64,000 bases of DNA from Variovorax sp. Sphag1AA (GCF_014192575.1 NZ_JACHYC010000014.1:24596-88595); one strand, 5' to 3'. Positions 16,477 to 25,814 are shown, numbered from the stretch's first letter. Numbers and translations are program-made. The notes: generated from the letters alone by a model not told the origin.

Positions 16477-17145
16477 ATGGAACCCATTGAGCGGCCGAAG
16501 GCGATGTTTAGGTTGCGCACCGCTTTTGGCTGGGACGCCGCATACGTGGCCAAGCTGGTAGATGTCACGCCCCGAACCGTGGGTCTATGGGAGACCGGTG
16601 CACAAGCCATCCCGGACGCACGATGGAGACTGTTTATCCACGAGGTTCGACGGGAACTTGCCGAGGCCGAGAAATCAGGGTGCAACATGGTCATCGTGCT
16701 GGCAGACGACGGCCTAAGCCCTATCGACGCGGTCTCGGACCGCAACTACGTTAGCTTTGAACTCGATGGCGACGTTGGGTTCATTGCTTCGTTCGCCACG
16801 GACCGCATCACTAAGCAGCCCACGATCCACCAACAAAGATTCCGACGCTCAGTAAATGAGCATGTCGTTCAGGCTGCAGAAGCCTGGGAAGCCGCCCGCG
16901 TAGCGACGGCACATGGGCCGGATGCGGCGATGCTTGCAACCCTTCGCTGGATGACGCGCCAAATGCTGACGGCAGAGAGGGCGAATCCTGACCTGCGTGT
17001 GCTCAAGGATGCGGTCAATGCCGCAACTCGGGAAGTCGACGCAGCCATCAACGGACCGCGTGACATCTTGATCGCGAAACTCGCGGAGCAGGACCGAGCC
17101 ATCCTTGCGCTCATGGAGGAAATCGAGCGTTCACGAATGCACTAG
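16477..17145 (+). CDS. Helix-turn-helix DNA-binding protein
   Basis: The ATG at 16477 follows AAGGAAA by 3-4 nt and gives 222 residues. Residues about 8-50 form an XRE-like helix-turn-helix (MFRLRTAFGWDAAYVAKLVDVTPRTVGLWETG), with VTPRTVGLWE as the recognition helix. The C-terminal part is helical and ends in a probable coiled coil (about 185-220). Family unknown. A TTTCC/GGAAA dyad just ahead of the start fits autoregulation. It may control the divergent HEPN gene, making the pair a regulated toxin-like unit, or the adjoining phosphorothioation-like operon. Confidence 0.6.
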   Translation: MEPIERPKAMFRLRTAFGWDAAYVAKLVDVTPRTVGLWETGAQAIPDARWRLFIHEVRRELAEAEKSGCNMVIVLADDGLSPIDAVSDRNYVSFELDGDVGFIASFATDRITKQPTIHQQRFRRSVNEHVVQAAEAWEAARVATAHGPDAAMLATLRWMTRQMLTAERANPDLRVLKDAVNAATREVDAAINGPRDILIAKLAEQDRAILALMEEIERSRMH

Positions 17146-17293
17146 CGACTTCTTGCCGCGTTCCGAGCGTTGGGAGCAGGATTCGTCGGGAGACGCCGCA
17201 GGTTCGGATGGACCTGGGTCTCTGGTGTATTGCCTTGCGGTATGGTTGGAAATTCGGAACTTTCGTCCGTATGACCGCACTTCGGAGCGGAAT

Positions 17294-17340
17294 CGACGAG
17301 GCGAGGTATGCACCCTGATCCCAGTGCCCCCGCCTCGTCG
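17294..17340. repeat. Inverted repeat between convergent genes
   Basis: CGACGAGGCG (17294-17303) and CGCCTCGTCG (17331-17340) are perfect 10-bp complements around a 27-nt loop, in the gap between two convergent genes. It may act as a two-way transcription barrier, although no T-tracts flank it. Confidence 0.4.
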
Positions 17341-17375
17341 CCTGGTCGACCACCGGCGTGTTCTCGATGAAATAT

Positions 17376-19628
17376 CTACGCCGCTTGTTCGTCCTCTGCA
17401 GAGTCGTCCGCGGTTGCCTCGGCCACCGGCGCGGACAGTTCAAACAATGATTTGTCGAGCCCGGTCTTTCGTCCCGAGATTGCCGAGAGGAAATCCTCAT
17501 ACATCGACTTCACTTTTGCCAGGATTTCCACCTTCACTTCAGTGGTGAGGCTCGCCTCGTCAATACGGTTGTCCTGACAGTAGGTCACCAGCCGACGTCG
17601 GTATAGCGACTGTGCAACAGCAGACCGAGCACGAGCTTTGTCTTCGTCGACTACAGTGCGTAGCTCGGGGGCGCTAGGCTTCCAAAGCTCCAGCAAGAGG
17701 TACCGGTACTTCGGCCATTCCGCGGGTTGTAGCTCGCCAGGCAAGACCACATGTCGGAAGGTAGGGCCACCGGCCGTTAGCCGAACTTCAGGCTCAACCA
17801 CAAGCTCGCCTTCGAAGGTGTGGAGAAGTGCCTTCAGGTCAGTAATATTCTTCGGCCTCAACAGGCCGTTGACGGCCTCAATGTACTCGTCGAGCAGTTC
17901 GGGCGTCGAATGCTGCACCCCGCCGAAGGCGATCTGGATAGCTTCAGCGTAGGTGCATACCACGGCTGTTTGGAACGCGACCGTGGAAAAAACGTCGCTG
18001 AACAGCCGATCAATGGCGTCTCGTACCGGCTTCGCAACTACACCATCGGCAATCACCTGCCTCTTGGCGGGGCCCGTCATGGCGTCCAGCATGAACAGTG
18101 CCCTGGTCGCCTTCATGGCCTCGACTGTTGCCTTCCTGCTTGCCATGAGGCCATTCACTCGGGCCAGCGTTTCTTTGATTTCCGGAGTCGTCCAGTTGGG
18201 CTCCTTGTCTTGAACTCGGCGGTTCAGTCCTTCGCGGAAATCGTCGAATGTGCGCGAGGTTGCCTGGCCGTCGAAGAGCATCTTCTCAAGTTCAGCGTCT
18301 CGTTTGCTCACGAGTTCCTGGTTTAGGCTGATAGTGGCCCGTGCAAACGCTGCGTAGGGATGTAGCTTGCCCAACACGCGGTCGACAATGGGCACATACA
18401 AATCGGTCCACTTCCGCCTGAAGACTTCGGCAATTTCATCGGAGTAGTTGGTGCGGGTGTTGACCATCCGTTGGTCCAGGGTCAGCTCGTCCTTCAGGCC
18501 CAACCGGTCGAAGGCCTCATCCAATCGCTTGCGAGGTGCACCGACTTTCCCACGCGCTTCGATGCCACGCGCCTGACCATTCATCAGCAGCTGCTCGGTC
18601 AGGTGGTAGAGATGGCTAACGCCACTGAAAGCGGCATCGCTGACGATCTTGACACGATCCCCTTCCTGATCCAATTCGACGTTCCAGATGCGTAGACCAG
18701 TGTTGTCTTTGGCATCGAGTGCCTTGATGTACGACAGGGTCGCCCGTAGGCATTCGGCGACGATGTCCTGATCGTTAAGGAGCTTGTTGCGCGAATCTGA
18801 GACCTTCTTGGCGGTCTTGTTTAGGGTGAGGAAGACCCGGCGTGCGGCTCTCACCACGTCTATGTCCTGCGTCAATGTTCCGTCCAGCTGCGGAAATGCG
18901 CAGATGAGTACCGGGAGCTGCAGTTCGCTGAGGTTGTAGGAGCGGATTTCTTTCTCAGGCCAGACTTTGTAGTAGCCCTCGTACGGGCTACGTCGAGCGT
19001 CGGACCACCCGCCGGTCAGGTTGCGGTACAGCGCAAGAAGAGCCATGGCCCGATGCTGGCCGTCGACGATGGCTAAAGTGCAGTTGTCTCGAGCCAAACT
19101 GAGCCGAGCACCCTCGGCCAGCGGGGCGTCGTTGCGATAGTGCTGGAAGAACTCGAATTGTTCCTCGCCGACAAACCCGGCCGTTATGCGGTCATCTTTG
19201 ATGCCCTTGTGCTCAGGCGAATCTATGCGCGTCCGCTCCACCTTGCGGTAGTTGGAATCGGGCACTCTGCTATTGGGCTTCAACGGCAACGCGACCGCGA
19301 CGATGGGGGGGAAGAGCTTAATGAGCCCAGAGGTCGAAGTGTCGAGCAGATAGGGGATCAGCTCCAACGAAACTCGAGCGTCATCAATGTCCCGCTGCAT
19401 GATCTCGTCGAAACCAAGCTGCTTCAGGTCGAACACTTCTCTGACTGGCGCCAACATGCTCAGCAGTTGCGCTTGACCTTGCTTCTCGGAGAGAGTGACG
19501 TGAGTGAGTAGGTATCGAACCTCCACCCCAGCGGATTTGCCGTCCTCCGAACTTACGCGGAACGTGCCGATAGTTCCGTTCAGATGTACATCCAGCGCGC
19601 TCTTGCCTCCGCCGATCAGGGTTGCCAT
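17376..19628 (-). CDS. DGQHR-domain protein, long DndB-like form
   Basis: The protein has 750 residues. The defining motif is exact: AIVDGQHRAMALLALY with DGQHR at 189-193, followed by FLTLNKTAKKVSDSRN (about 262-277), the second conserved block of the DndB/DGQHR family. In DNA phosphorothioation systems DndB represses or tunes modification. DndB is roughly half this length, so the C-terminal 350 residues, which are helical, are an extension of unknown role. The start is 1 bp after the stop of the GIY-YIG gene, making it the last gene of the five-gene operon. It could be a regulator or a DNA-sensing part of the system. Confidence 0.8.
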   Translation of the reverse strand: MATLIGGGKSALDVHLNGTIGTFRVSSEDGKSAGVEVRYLLTHVTLSEKQGQAQLLSMLAPVREVFDLKQLGFDEIMQRDIDDARVSLELIPYLLDTSTSGLIKLFPPIVAVALPLKPNSRVPDSNYRKVERTRIDSPEHKGIKDDRITAGFVGEEQFEFFQHYRNDAPLAEGARLSLARDNCTLAIVDGQHRAMALLALYRNLTGGWSDARRSPYEGYYKVWPEKEIRSYNLSELQLPVLICAFPQLDGTLTQDIDVVRAARRVFLTLNKTAKKVSDSRNKLLNDQDIVAECLRATLSYIKALDAKDNTGLRIWNVELDQEGDRVKIVSDAAFSGVSHLYHLTEQLLMNGQARGIEARGKVGAPRKRLDEAFDRLGLKDELTLDQRMVNTRTNYSDEIAEVFRRKWTDLYVPIVDRVLGKLHPYAAFARATISLNQELVSKRDAELEKMLFDGQATSRTFDDFREGLNRRVQDKEPNWTTPEIKETLARVNGLMASRKATVEAMKATRALFMLDAMTGPAKRQVIADGVVAKPVRDAIDRLFSDVFSTVAFQTAVVCTYAEAIQIAFGGVQHSTPELLDEYIEAVNGLLRPKNITDLKALLHTFEGELVVEPEVRLTAGGPTFRHVVLPGELQPAEWPKYRYLLLELWKPSAPELRTVVDEDKARARSAVAQSLYRRRLVTYCQDNRIDEASLTTEVKVEILAKVKSMYEDFLSAISGRKTGLDKSLFELSAPVAEATADDSAEDEQAA

Positions 19629-19629
19629 G

Positions 19630-20280
19630 TCAGTTTCTCCCGAAGATTGGGTAGTTGATTCGATTGAGAATGTTTTCTATGTCGTTGTACTCGCCTGCGT
19701 CATCGTTGACTTCGGCGATGTGAACAAACAGATTCGTCGGGTCAAAGTTTCGTGCAACGACCTGGTTGGCGAACCCCGCCTCCACGGCATCGTCGATGGA
19801 CCCTTGCCCCTGCAAGTCCCGTAGTTCGACAATCTTGTTTCGATGCTGCCTAAGTCGGCTGCGAAGATTTCCTGCCATGCCAATGTAAAGCGGTGCGGTA
19901 AACCAAGGCGCAGCTGCTTTCAGCACGTCCGAAATGGTGCGAAAACGGTCGGGATTGGTCGCTAGCCTGCCGATGAGGGACTCTGATTTGCTCGGCTCAT
20001 GAATGACTTCTCCGCTGAACTTTGGCTTCAGCTGCCCACGCAGGGCCACTTGATACGGGGTCTCTCGATAGGGGCTGAAGATGAAACGGTCCAGAGCATC
20101 TTCGACCTCAGCACGTGCCTGCATCTCGCCATGCTGGCTTGCCTCCTTGATGCGATTGATGACCGCATCAATGTCCGCCTTCGAGACCACGAGGCGCGAG
20201 TACCACGCATAGACCCCCGGCGTTTCAGGTGCGAGGTCAATCTCTGACCACGTGAGGGCTCGACCAGCAGATACCTTCAT
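19630..20280 (-). CDS. GIY-YIG nuclease-domain protein with a long insertion
   Basis: The ATG at 20280 overlaps the stop of the upstream gene (ATGA), giving 216 residues. GVY at 22-24 and YIG at 132-134 are the two strands of the GIY-YIG site, followed by NLRSRLRQHR (catalytic Arg region), E190 or E202 and N209. About 108 residues separate GVY from YIG, where 10-20 is usual, so a subdomain is inserted into the nuclease core. GIY-YIG enzymes nick or cut DNA with one metal ion. Its place between the sulfur-transfer gene and the DGQHR gene makes it a candidate nickase or restriction nuclease of the system. Confidence 0.75.
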   Translation of the reverse strand: MKVSAGRALTWSEIDLAPETPGVYAWYSRLVVSKADIDAVINRIKEASQHGEMQARAEVEDALDRFIFSPYRETPYQVALRGQLKPKFSGEVIHEPSKSESLIGRLATNPDRFRTISDVLKAAAPWFTAPLYIGMAGNLRSRLRQHRNKIVELRDLQGQGSIDDAVEAGFANQVVARNFDPTNLFVHIAEVNDDAGEYNDIENILNRINYPIFGRN

Positions 20281-21119
20281 TTGTGACAAACGAGGCAGGC
20301 GCCGCCGCCTTCGTCTTCGAGGTATAGGTCATCAATATCGACTGGTTCGATAGGAATGACGCGCAATGGATTGGGCTTGCGGCGTGCCAACTCACGTTGC
20401 TTGCGAGCTTCAAAGTCGGCCATGATTTCAGCAACGCGCTCAGGCTGCTCCAGGTCCGTCAGCGGCTCCCCGTGACTCCAGGTGAAGGGAGACCCGTGCT
20501 CAAGGGCGTTCTTCTCGTAGGCCTTGGCAGCCTCGAAGGCCTCGGGGTGGTTTTCCTTCAGTCGAACCCATTCGACCTTCTGCTGAAAGAAGCAGAAGGT
20601 GCAACCTGAGCGGGAGCGCCAATCGTAATATTTGGGAAGGCCAAGGCCGGAGCCTTCGAGCAGCTCGAACACGCCTGGTTTGTCGACGCCGTGCTCCCGA
20701 AAAGGCATCCGGACGATGAGGTTCTCATGCTGGGCGACCATCCCCTCCCGATGTTCTTCATCGGCTCGGATAGCTACATAGCTGTAGACCGTGTCGCCGG
20801 CCTCCAGCGATGGCCTGATCCAGTGTTTAAAAGGTTCCAGCTTTAGCTTGCGCGTGCACCAGCGGGTCCTCGGAGAAGGAAGGTAGTTGTTGTAGGTCCT
20901 CAGCCAGAAGTCGAAGTCTCGGTGCGGATTAAGGTAGTGAATCTTGCGGCCAACAAACCCTTCGAGCTTCCCCAGAAATTCGTAGACCTCGGGCAGCTCC
21001 TTGCCTGTGTCAGTGAAGTAGTACTCCAGGGGAATCTCGGGATGATTCAGGCTCATGTAAACGGCAAGTGCGGCACTGTCTTTGCCTCCTGAGAGCCCCA
21101 GAACGTGACGTTCAGCCAT
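20277..21119 (-). CDS. PAPS-reductase-like ATP pyrophosphatase (SspD/DndC-like)
   Basis: The protein has 280 residues. SGGKDS at 10-15 is the PP-loop that adenylates a substrate, and YFTDTGKELPE (34-44) follows as in the PAPS reductase fold. Cysteines C88, C173/C176 (GCTFC) and C275/C278 (CLVC) could bind an Fe-S cluster or carry sulfur. DndC and SspD use this fold to activate the DNA backbone for sulfur insertion; known sulfate-assimilation CysH proteins lack the C-terminal CxxC seen here. The start overlaps the ATPase gene by 8 bp. With the DUF4007 and ATPase genes it forms an SspBCD-like trio; assigning it SspD is inference. Confidence 0.8.
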   Translation of the reverse strand: MAERHVLGLSGGKDSAALAVYMSLNHPEIPLEYYFTDTGKELPEVYEFLGKLEGFVGRKIHYLNPHRDFDFWLRTYNNYLPSPRTRWCTRKLKLEPFKHWIRPSLEAGDTVYSYVAIRADEEHREGMVAQHENLIVRMPFREHGVDKPGVFELLEGSGLGLPKYYDWRSRSGCTFCFFQQKVEWVRLKENHPEAFEAAKAYEKNALEHGSPFTWSHGEPLTDLEQPERVAEIMADFEARKQRELARRKPNPLRVIPIEPVDIDDLYLEDEGGGACLVCHK

Positions 21120-24100
21120 TTCTCTTCCCCTTGCTGTGTTGCTTGACCATCATTGCGCCTGCTTCAGCGAGCGCGGCCAGAATGACCTCTTTGCGCTCGC
21201 CCTGGGCTTCTGCCAAGAACTGCTTAACCAAGCGGTCAATCGAGGGCGTATCCGTTTCAGAGACGTCCACGAATCCGGTGGCGTCCTGTCCGTGGCTCGC
21301 GCCGAAGACAACGCCAATTACGCGACGAGTTGATGGCCGGCCTCGTAACGGAGCCATGGTCTCCGCCTTGCGGAAGTCCACGGCCCACTCGGCAAGCTTT
21401 GCCATAGCGGCGTCAATGTCTCGGTCAACCCATGCTGCTTGAGGTTTGTCGATGGCCAGACTGATGAGTGACTCCACGGTTTCGTCAGACTCGTCGTAGG
21501 TCTCAAGACGCGTGGCGAATGCGTCAAGCTTGAAGTCGCCCGTCATGCCCTTCACTGTGGTCGCCCGATGGCGTAGGTCTTCCAACTGCCGTCCGCCATG
21601 GTCAAGCGCTTCCAGCAGGTGACCGCGCACACTCGCCAACATTCGGTGGTATGCACTAGACAACTCGTCGGTTACAGCCTGCAGGCGCGAGTTGAGGGTG
21701 GCCGGGTCTTGGGCCTCAAGCAACGTAGGCAAGTCAGAGAAGAGGACTCGCAAAGGGTCGCTCGCCTTTAGTAGCATCGCGCGAACTAGCTGGGCCTTCG
21801 TTGACACCGTGGTCGTACGCTTCGTCCAGCCGGGCAGGGCTATAACAAGTCCGACCAGGCCGCGCGCCACATCGAGAGGAGCCGCGCCTACTTCTGTACT
21901 CGACCTGTCGGAGACGGTTTTTGCCAGGGCGTCAACCAGCTTTGCCTTGTCCTTTGAGGCTTCCACATGCTGGAAGCGAATGCGACCAGGGTCTAGGGTC
22001 CACTCGTCTACTACTGCCTCGGTTAGGTCGGGAGTGAAAACGCCGTTGACATACAGGGCAAGTGATGAACGGTTGGCTAGGTAGAAAGCAAGTGACAGAA
22101 CTGGCATGACTCCAGCTCGAATACCAAACGGCGGCAGCGCCCAGGCGGTGTAGAGCTCCCTAAGGGTGAGGGACTTGCCTTCAGTGACAAGCGCGCCACT
22201 GGTTTCCCACCAAAAGTGCTCGTACGACGTTCCTCGCGTGTTGAAGTTTGGGTCACCGAAGGACCAATCGCCATCGCTGCGAGAGCGATGAAGTCCAGGG
22301 TCGTTCAAGACCGTGTAGTACAGGCCGGCGTCCGCGGGATAGCCTTCGTAACCGAGTTTTGGCAGGTGAGCATGGGTGACCATGCGATTCATCAGGTCCT
22401 TACGAGCCTTCACTGAGTTGCTAGATGGGTCCTCACGATTGATGAGTTCACTGAAAATGTGCGGAGCCTTGTCGTAGACCTTTTCAATGATGTTTGAGGC
22501 GATGACGGAGAGGACGGTGCCCCCCTTCGTTTCGACCGCCGAGCCGCGGATGTACCACTTTGAAAGCTCGAACGCGTCTGCCAGCTCCTCCTCCAGGGAG
22601 GCCCGGACTGCCTCGATTCGGCCAACAACTTCCCGGCGCGCCACCGAATCTCCGTGAAGCTCGGGTCTCGTCTTCATCACGCGCTGAGAGGCGGCGAGTT
22701 CAAGGCTCAGTTCGATGATTCGCTCAGCGTTTTTCGGAGTACCGAGCAACAGGGTTGCAAGTGCCGTGGTTGCGCTTGCATGACGCACGCGATGCTCCGC
22801 AGACCGAACCGACTGGCCCGGGGGCGGCAGACACAGCAGGAATGCTCCCGCGCTTGCGCCTTTGAGCACGAACTGCTCGACCACTTTCTCGACGTCCTCA
22901 AGCCGAACAATCCCACGGGTGAACCATCGCATGGTCCCTGTTTTCTGGTAGTGGCGCTTAGCCAGCACAGGCTGCAGGTCACTTAGCGTTGAGATGTGCT
23001 CGAGGTCTGGCTCGCCAATCTCACCACGCGCGAGGTTGATGGCTGCTTCAATGTCAAAGTCCGAGCCGGCATAGATGCCCCAAGCACCCAAGTGCTTGCG
23101 CTCGATGAGAACCTTCCAGTCTGAAAGTTCTTCGAGAGCGGTGCGAATCTGCTCTTCGTCCACACCCGGGGTAGACACAGCAAGAACAGGTCCTTCCGCA
23201 ACCAGCCCAGACCCGTTGCGGAACATCTCAATCAGAGCAATCGTCTTGGTCAGCTTGACGTGTACGTCTGTTCCCTTCGCTTCGGCTCGCTCAACGGCAT
23301 CGCAGCATTGAGCCCATCGGTGTCCGTCGGGGGACGCAACGATGGCAGGCTCAAGATTGGCGCGGAGGTAGTCCCAATACGCAGCAGGGCCGTACATGGT
23401 GAACCACTGCGCTTCATAGCCGTTGAGGAACTCCACGAAGCCCAGAGGCTCGCGCGATGCCAGAAAACCGAAGGTACTGCGTTCGTTCTGCCCGAAGCGA
23501 CGCCGCGAGATGGGGCCAAGCAGCGCTGCGGTGACCGGGTGAAGCGGCCAGCAAGCGCGTAGTGAATCCGCCAGCGTTGCAGGTGTTCCCGGGCGACGAG
23601 TACGAATGGCTGCGGCAACGCTATCCGCAAGCTTTGATGCTTCCGCTGGAAGCGACAAGTCCTCAACCTTGATGGCCTTGCCGACGAGTTCAATCACCTC
23701 ATCTGCAGCAGCAACGAGTGGGATGTCAACGAACCGGCCTTGTACCTTAGCCCATTCATCGCGAGACTGCCGGCCTAGGCGGGACGCGTAGGCTTCAAAC
23801 GCTTGATGCAAGATGCCAACGATGACGAGCTTTCCTGAGCAACGACTTGCAGCCTCGGCGAGCTCTTGGAAGAAATAGATGTCTCCGCCGTCTTGGGCCG
23901 ACGCCTCAAGAAGCTTGCCTAGTTCATCTATCACGACGAGAACACCCTGGGGGTGACGCTCTGCAGCTTCGACAAGCTCGCCGACAACATCAGGTTGCTT
24001 CTTGCGATTAGCAGGCAGCCCCCGCGCCTTGGCCAAAGCAGCGCCAAGTTCGTGGACTACATCCGCTCGTTTGCCCACGACGGGCACAACTAGCCAACCG

Positions 24101-24462
24101 TCACCCCTGGCTTCGAACGCCTTATGGACCAGGCTGTCGTCAGCGAAACCGAGGAGCTGCTTGGCTTTGGCGCGAACCTTTGGTTGTCCGCCCACCAGCG
24201 AGCACAGCATCAATGCGAGAGACGACTTGCCTCCGCCGTACGGGCCGGTCCACGTGAATGCTCGCTGACGGGTTTCTGCGATTTGCCGTGCCATGCTCTC
24301 GAGCAGAGAGCTCGCGGTACCCTGGCAAATGTAGCCAGAGAGTGCATCTTCACGACCAACATCCGTATCGATTCGAACCGAGCGAAGAAATTGGCGAGAG
24401 ATGGTGACGACGTCCGACAACATCTTCGTTTCAGTGCTTGCGGGGCGAGATTGCTTACGCAT
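21112..24462 (-). CDS. Large P-loop ATPase (SspC-like)
   Basis: The ATG at 24462 overlaps the end of the DUF4007 gene by 8 bp and gives 1116 residues; a TTG at 24498 would add 12. Walker A is GPYGGGKS (73-80) and Walker B VLVVIDELGK with D179-E180. Size and layout (ATPase core of about 400 residues, then a long helical C-terminal part) resemble BrxC/PglY-type and DUF499-type ATPases of defence loci. In the Ssp phosphorothioation systems SspC is the ATPase component, and the gene order here agrees. The protein would drive DNA loading or conformational control of the modification complex. It is cytoplasmic, with no membrane segments. Confidence 0.75.
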   Translation of the reverse strand: MRKQSRPASTETKMLSDVVTISRQFLRSVRIDTDVGREDALSGYICQGTASSLLESMARQIAETRQRAFTWTGPYGGGKSSLALMLCSLVGGQPKVRAKAKQLLGFADDSLVHKAFEARGDGWLVVPVVGKRADVVHELGAALAKARGLPANRKKQPDVVGELVEAAERHPQGVLVVIDELGKLLEASAQDGGDIYFFQELAEAASRCSGKLVIVGILHQAFEAYASRLGRQSRDEWAKVQGRFVDIPLVAAADEVIELVGKAIKVEDLSLPAEASKLADSVAAAIRTRRPGTPATLADSLRACWPLHPVTAALLGPISRRRFGQNERSTFGFLASREPLGFVEFLNGYEAQWFTMYGPAAYWDYLRANLEPAIVASPDGHRWAQCCDAVERAEAKGTDVHVKLTKTIALIEMFRNGSGLVAEGPVLAVSTPGVDEEQIRTALEELSDWKVLIERKHLGAWGIYAGSDFDIEAAINLARGEIGEPDLEHISTLSDLQPVLAKRHYQKTGTMRWFTRGIVRLEDVEKVVEQFVLKGASAGAFLLCLPPPGQSVRSAEHRVRHASATTALATLLLGTPKNAERIIELSLELAASQRVMKTRPELHGDSVARREVVGRIEAVRASLEEELADAFELSKWYIRGSAVETKGGTVLSVIASNIIEKVYDKAPHIFSELINREDPSSNSVKARKDLMNRMVTHAHLPKLGYEGYPADAGLYYTVLNDPGLHRSRSDGDWSFGDPNFNTRGTSYEHFWWETSGALVTEGKSLTLRELYTAWALPPFGIRAGVMPVLSLAFYLANRSSLALYVNGVFTPDLTEAVVDEWTLDPGRIRFQHVEASKDKAKLVDALAKTVSDRSSTEVGAAPLDVARGLVGLVIALPGWTKRTTTVSTKAQLVRAMLLKASDPLRVLFSDLPTLLEAQDPATLNSRLQAVTDELSSAYHRMLASVRGHLLEALDHGGRQLEDLRHRATTVKGMTGDFKLDAFATRLETYDESDETVESLISLAIDKPQAAWVDRDIDAAMAKLAEWAVDFRKAETMAPLRGRPSTRRVIGVVFGASHGQDATGFVDVSETDTPSIDRLVKQFLAEAQGERKEVILAALAEAGAMMVKQHSKGKRNG

Positions 24463-25375
24463 AGGCACTTTCAAGAAGCCTGTACTTGTATTCGGCAAGG
24501 CTCTTCAGCGCTGCGTCTTTTCGAGTGACTTGCCGAATGCCCGCTTGCTCCGTCCATTGAATTTGGCCGCGGGTCAAATCCTCGAGCGCCATCAATCTGT
24601 CGGCAACTGCGTTCTCATCAAGTTTGAACACGCGGCCGGGCGAGCCGTAGTCGTAGGCTACTCGGTCGAATGCCATTACTGAGCCCGCGTGAGACATGCG
24701 TTCCCAGTAGTCCAAAAGCGCGTAGGCGAAGACCCCGTCAGGCAACGAGCGCTTTGAGCCACGACGAAATTCGAAGGCACCTTTCGCGTTTTGTTGAATG
24801 AGCCCAAGTTCGCCGAGTAACGGCTCACTCATCTCTTCGGGGGAATCGCCCCCAAGGCGGGGCACGTAGCTTCGGATGCAGCATTCGACGTCACGCTTCA
24901 GCGTGGCCATTGAGATGCGAAGTTTGTGCTCTGTCACAAGCCCAGTGAGCGAGCTCACAATGAACTCGCGGTCGAAGACTTGCTGCACAACGTGATTGAA
25001 GAGATACCACCAAGTCGTGGTCTTTTCGTGGGTGCTTGCGGCCTGCCAATGCATCAACCACGTGGTCGCGGTGTGCTCGCAATATTTATCGAGGCCACTT
25101 CTATCGTTGAAAAGCAAATCGCCGAGACGGGTTGGGATGTATCCCCCGGCGTCTTCAATAACCCCACAAGCCGTCGCCCAAAAGCGGATGGACATGGCCA
25201 TGTTCTTGCCAACTCCAAAGCGCACGATGGCCTCTTCGTCGGCAAAGATCGAACGAGGGGCAGGTTCTTCAAATTGGGTGACCGCGTCGTACGCCTTGCG
25301 AAGCCACAGCTGACGCAAGGGGAAGGTCTCGTGCCCCGAGAACTGCGGCGGGGCTTCGGAAGGCAACTGAATCAT
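24455..25375 (-). CDS. DUF4007 protein (SspB-like candidate)
   Basis: The protein has 306 residues. QFSGHETFPLRQLWLRKAYD (11-30) is the hallmark opening of DUF4007 proteins, followed by FGVGKNMAMSIRFWA (about 52-66) and a C-terminal YDYGSPGRVFKLDE. DUF4007 genes commonly sit beside PAPS-reductase-like genes in phosphorothioation-type loci. I recall this as the SspB position (a DNA nickase component), but cannot check it. It is the first gene of the five-gene operon, and its start is about 55 bp from a large dyad in the divergent promoter region. Confidence 0.8.
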   Translation of the reverse strand: MIQLPSEAPPQFSGHETFPLRQLWLRKAYDAVTQFEEPAPRSIFADEEAIVRFGVGKNMAMSIRFWATACGVIEDAGGYIPTRLGDLLFNDRSGLDKYCEHTATTWLMHWQAASTHEKTTTWWYLFNHVVQQVFDREFIVSSLTGLVTEHKLRISMATLKRDVECCIRSYVPRLGGDSPEEMSEPLLGELGLIQQNAKGAFEFRRGSKRSLPDGVFAYALLDYWERMSHAGSVMAFDRVAYDYGSPGRVFKLDENAVADRLMALEDLTRGQIQWTEQAGIRQVTRKDAALKSLAEYKYRLLESAYA

Positions 25376-25814
25376 TGGAAGCCTAGTTTAACTGGACGAC
25401 CTCGCCAGTCCGACCCGGTTTAGACCTGAAGCTGCCAACGAAATAGTCATTAGCTATTCTGTCGTTGGCAGCGATTGCGCTTTGGGACGGCTGTCCGTCC
25501 CGGTCTACGCTTCGACCGGCCGAAAACTGTATAAAACAACAGTATCTCGTGGGGCGGGGTGTTTGGCAAGCCGGCGTACGCCGTCTGTTGCTTTGACGCC
25601 GCCGCGCGTCGCTGGACGGACGCAGTTGCAACGAACGGGGTCTACCTATCAGCAAGAGGCGATGCTATTGACGAGTCCCGGGGCAGCTTCTACAGTGCTG
25701 CTTGCTGTCCGGGTTGCGCTACCTGTTTGGGGTGGAGCAGCAGAAACAGGTCGGCATGTAGTCGAGTACGGCGTGGCTGCACCCTTGGGGCGGTCGTGCA
25801 CACAAAGGCGAACC
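25376..25814. promoter_or_regulatory. Promoter region between the two divergent defence operons
   Basis: About 440 bp separate the DUF4007 operon (leftward) from the operon starting at 25815. It holds a strong dyad at 25431-25472 and a TATAAA (25530-25535) that could be a rightward -10 without a good -35. The rest shows no convincing gene; an open frame from 25482 joins the 25815 gene but lacks protein-like composition before that ATG. Confidence 0.45.
25431..25472. promoter_or_regulatory. Large operator-like dyad
   Basis: Outer arms GCTGCCAACGA (25431-25441) and TCGTTGGCAGC (25462-25472) are perfect. Inner arms AATAG (25442-25446) and CTATT (25454-25458) continue the symmetry, with a 3-nt bulge on the right. 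It lies about 55 bp upstream of the DUF4007 start and could govern both operons. Its middle resembles the AGCTATC cluster at 11191-11212. Confidence 0.6.

Noticed and set aside
25482..25814. The upstream extension of the gene at 25815
   Set aside because: The frame is open, but composition is Arg/Ala/Thr-rich and unlike protein, it covers promoter-like DNA, and ATG 25815 has a better ribosome site.
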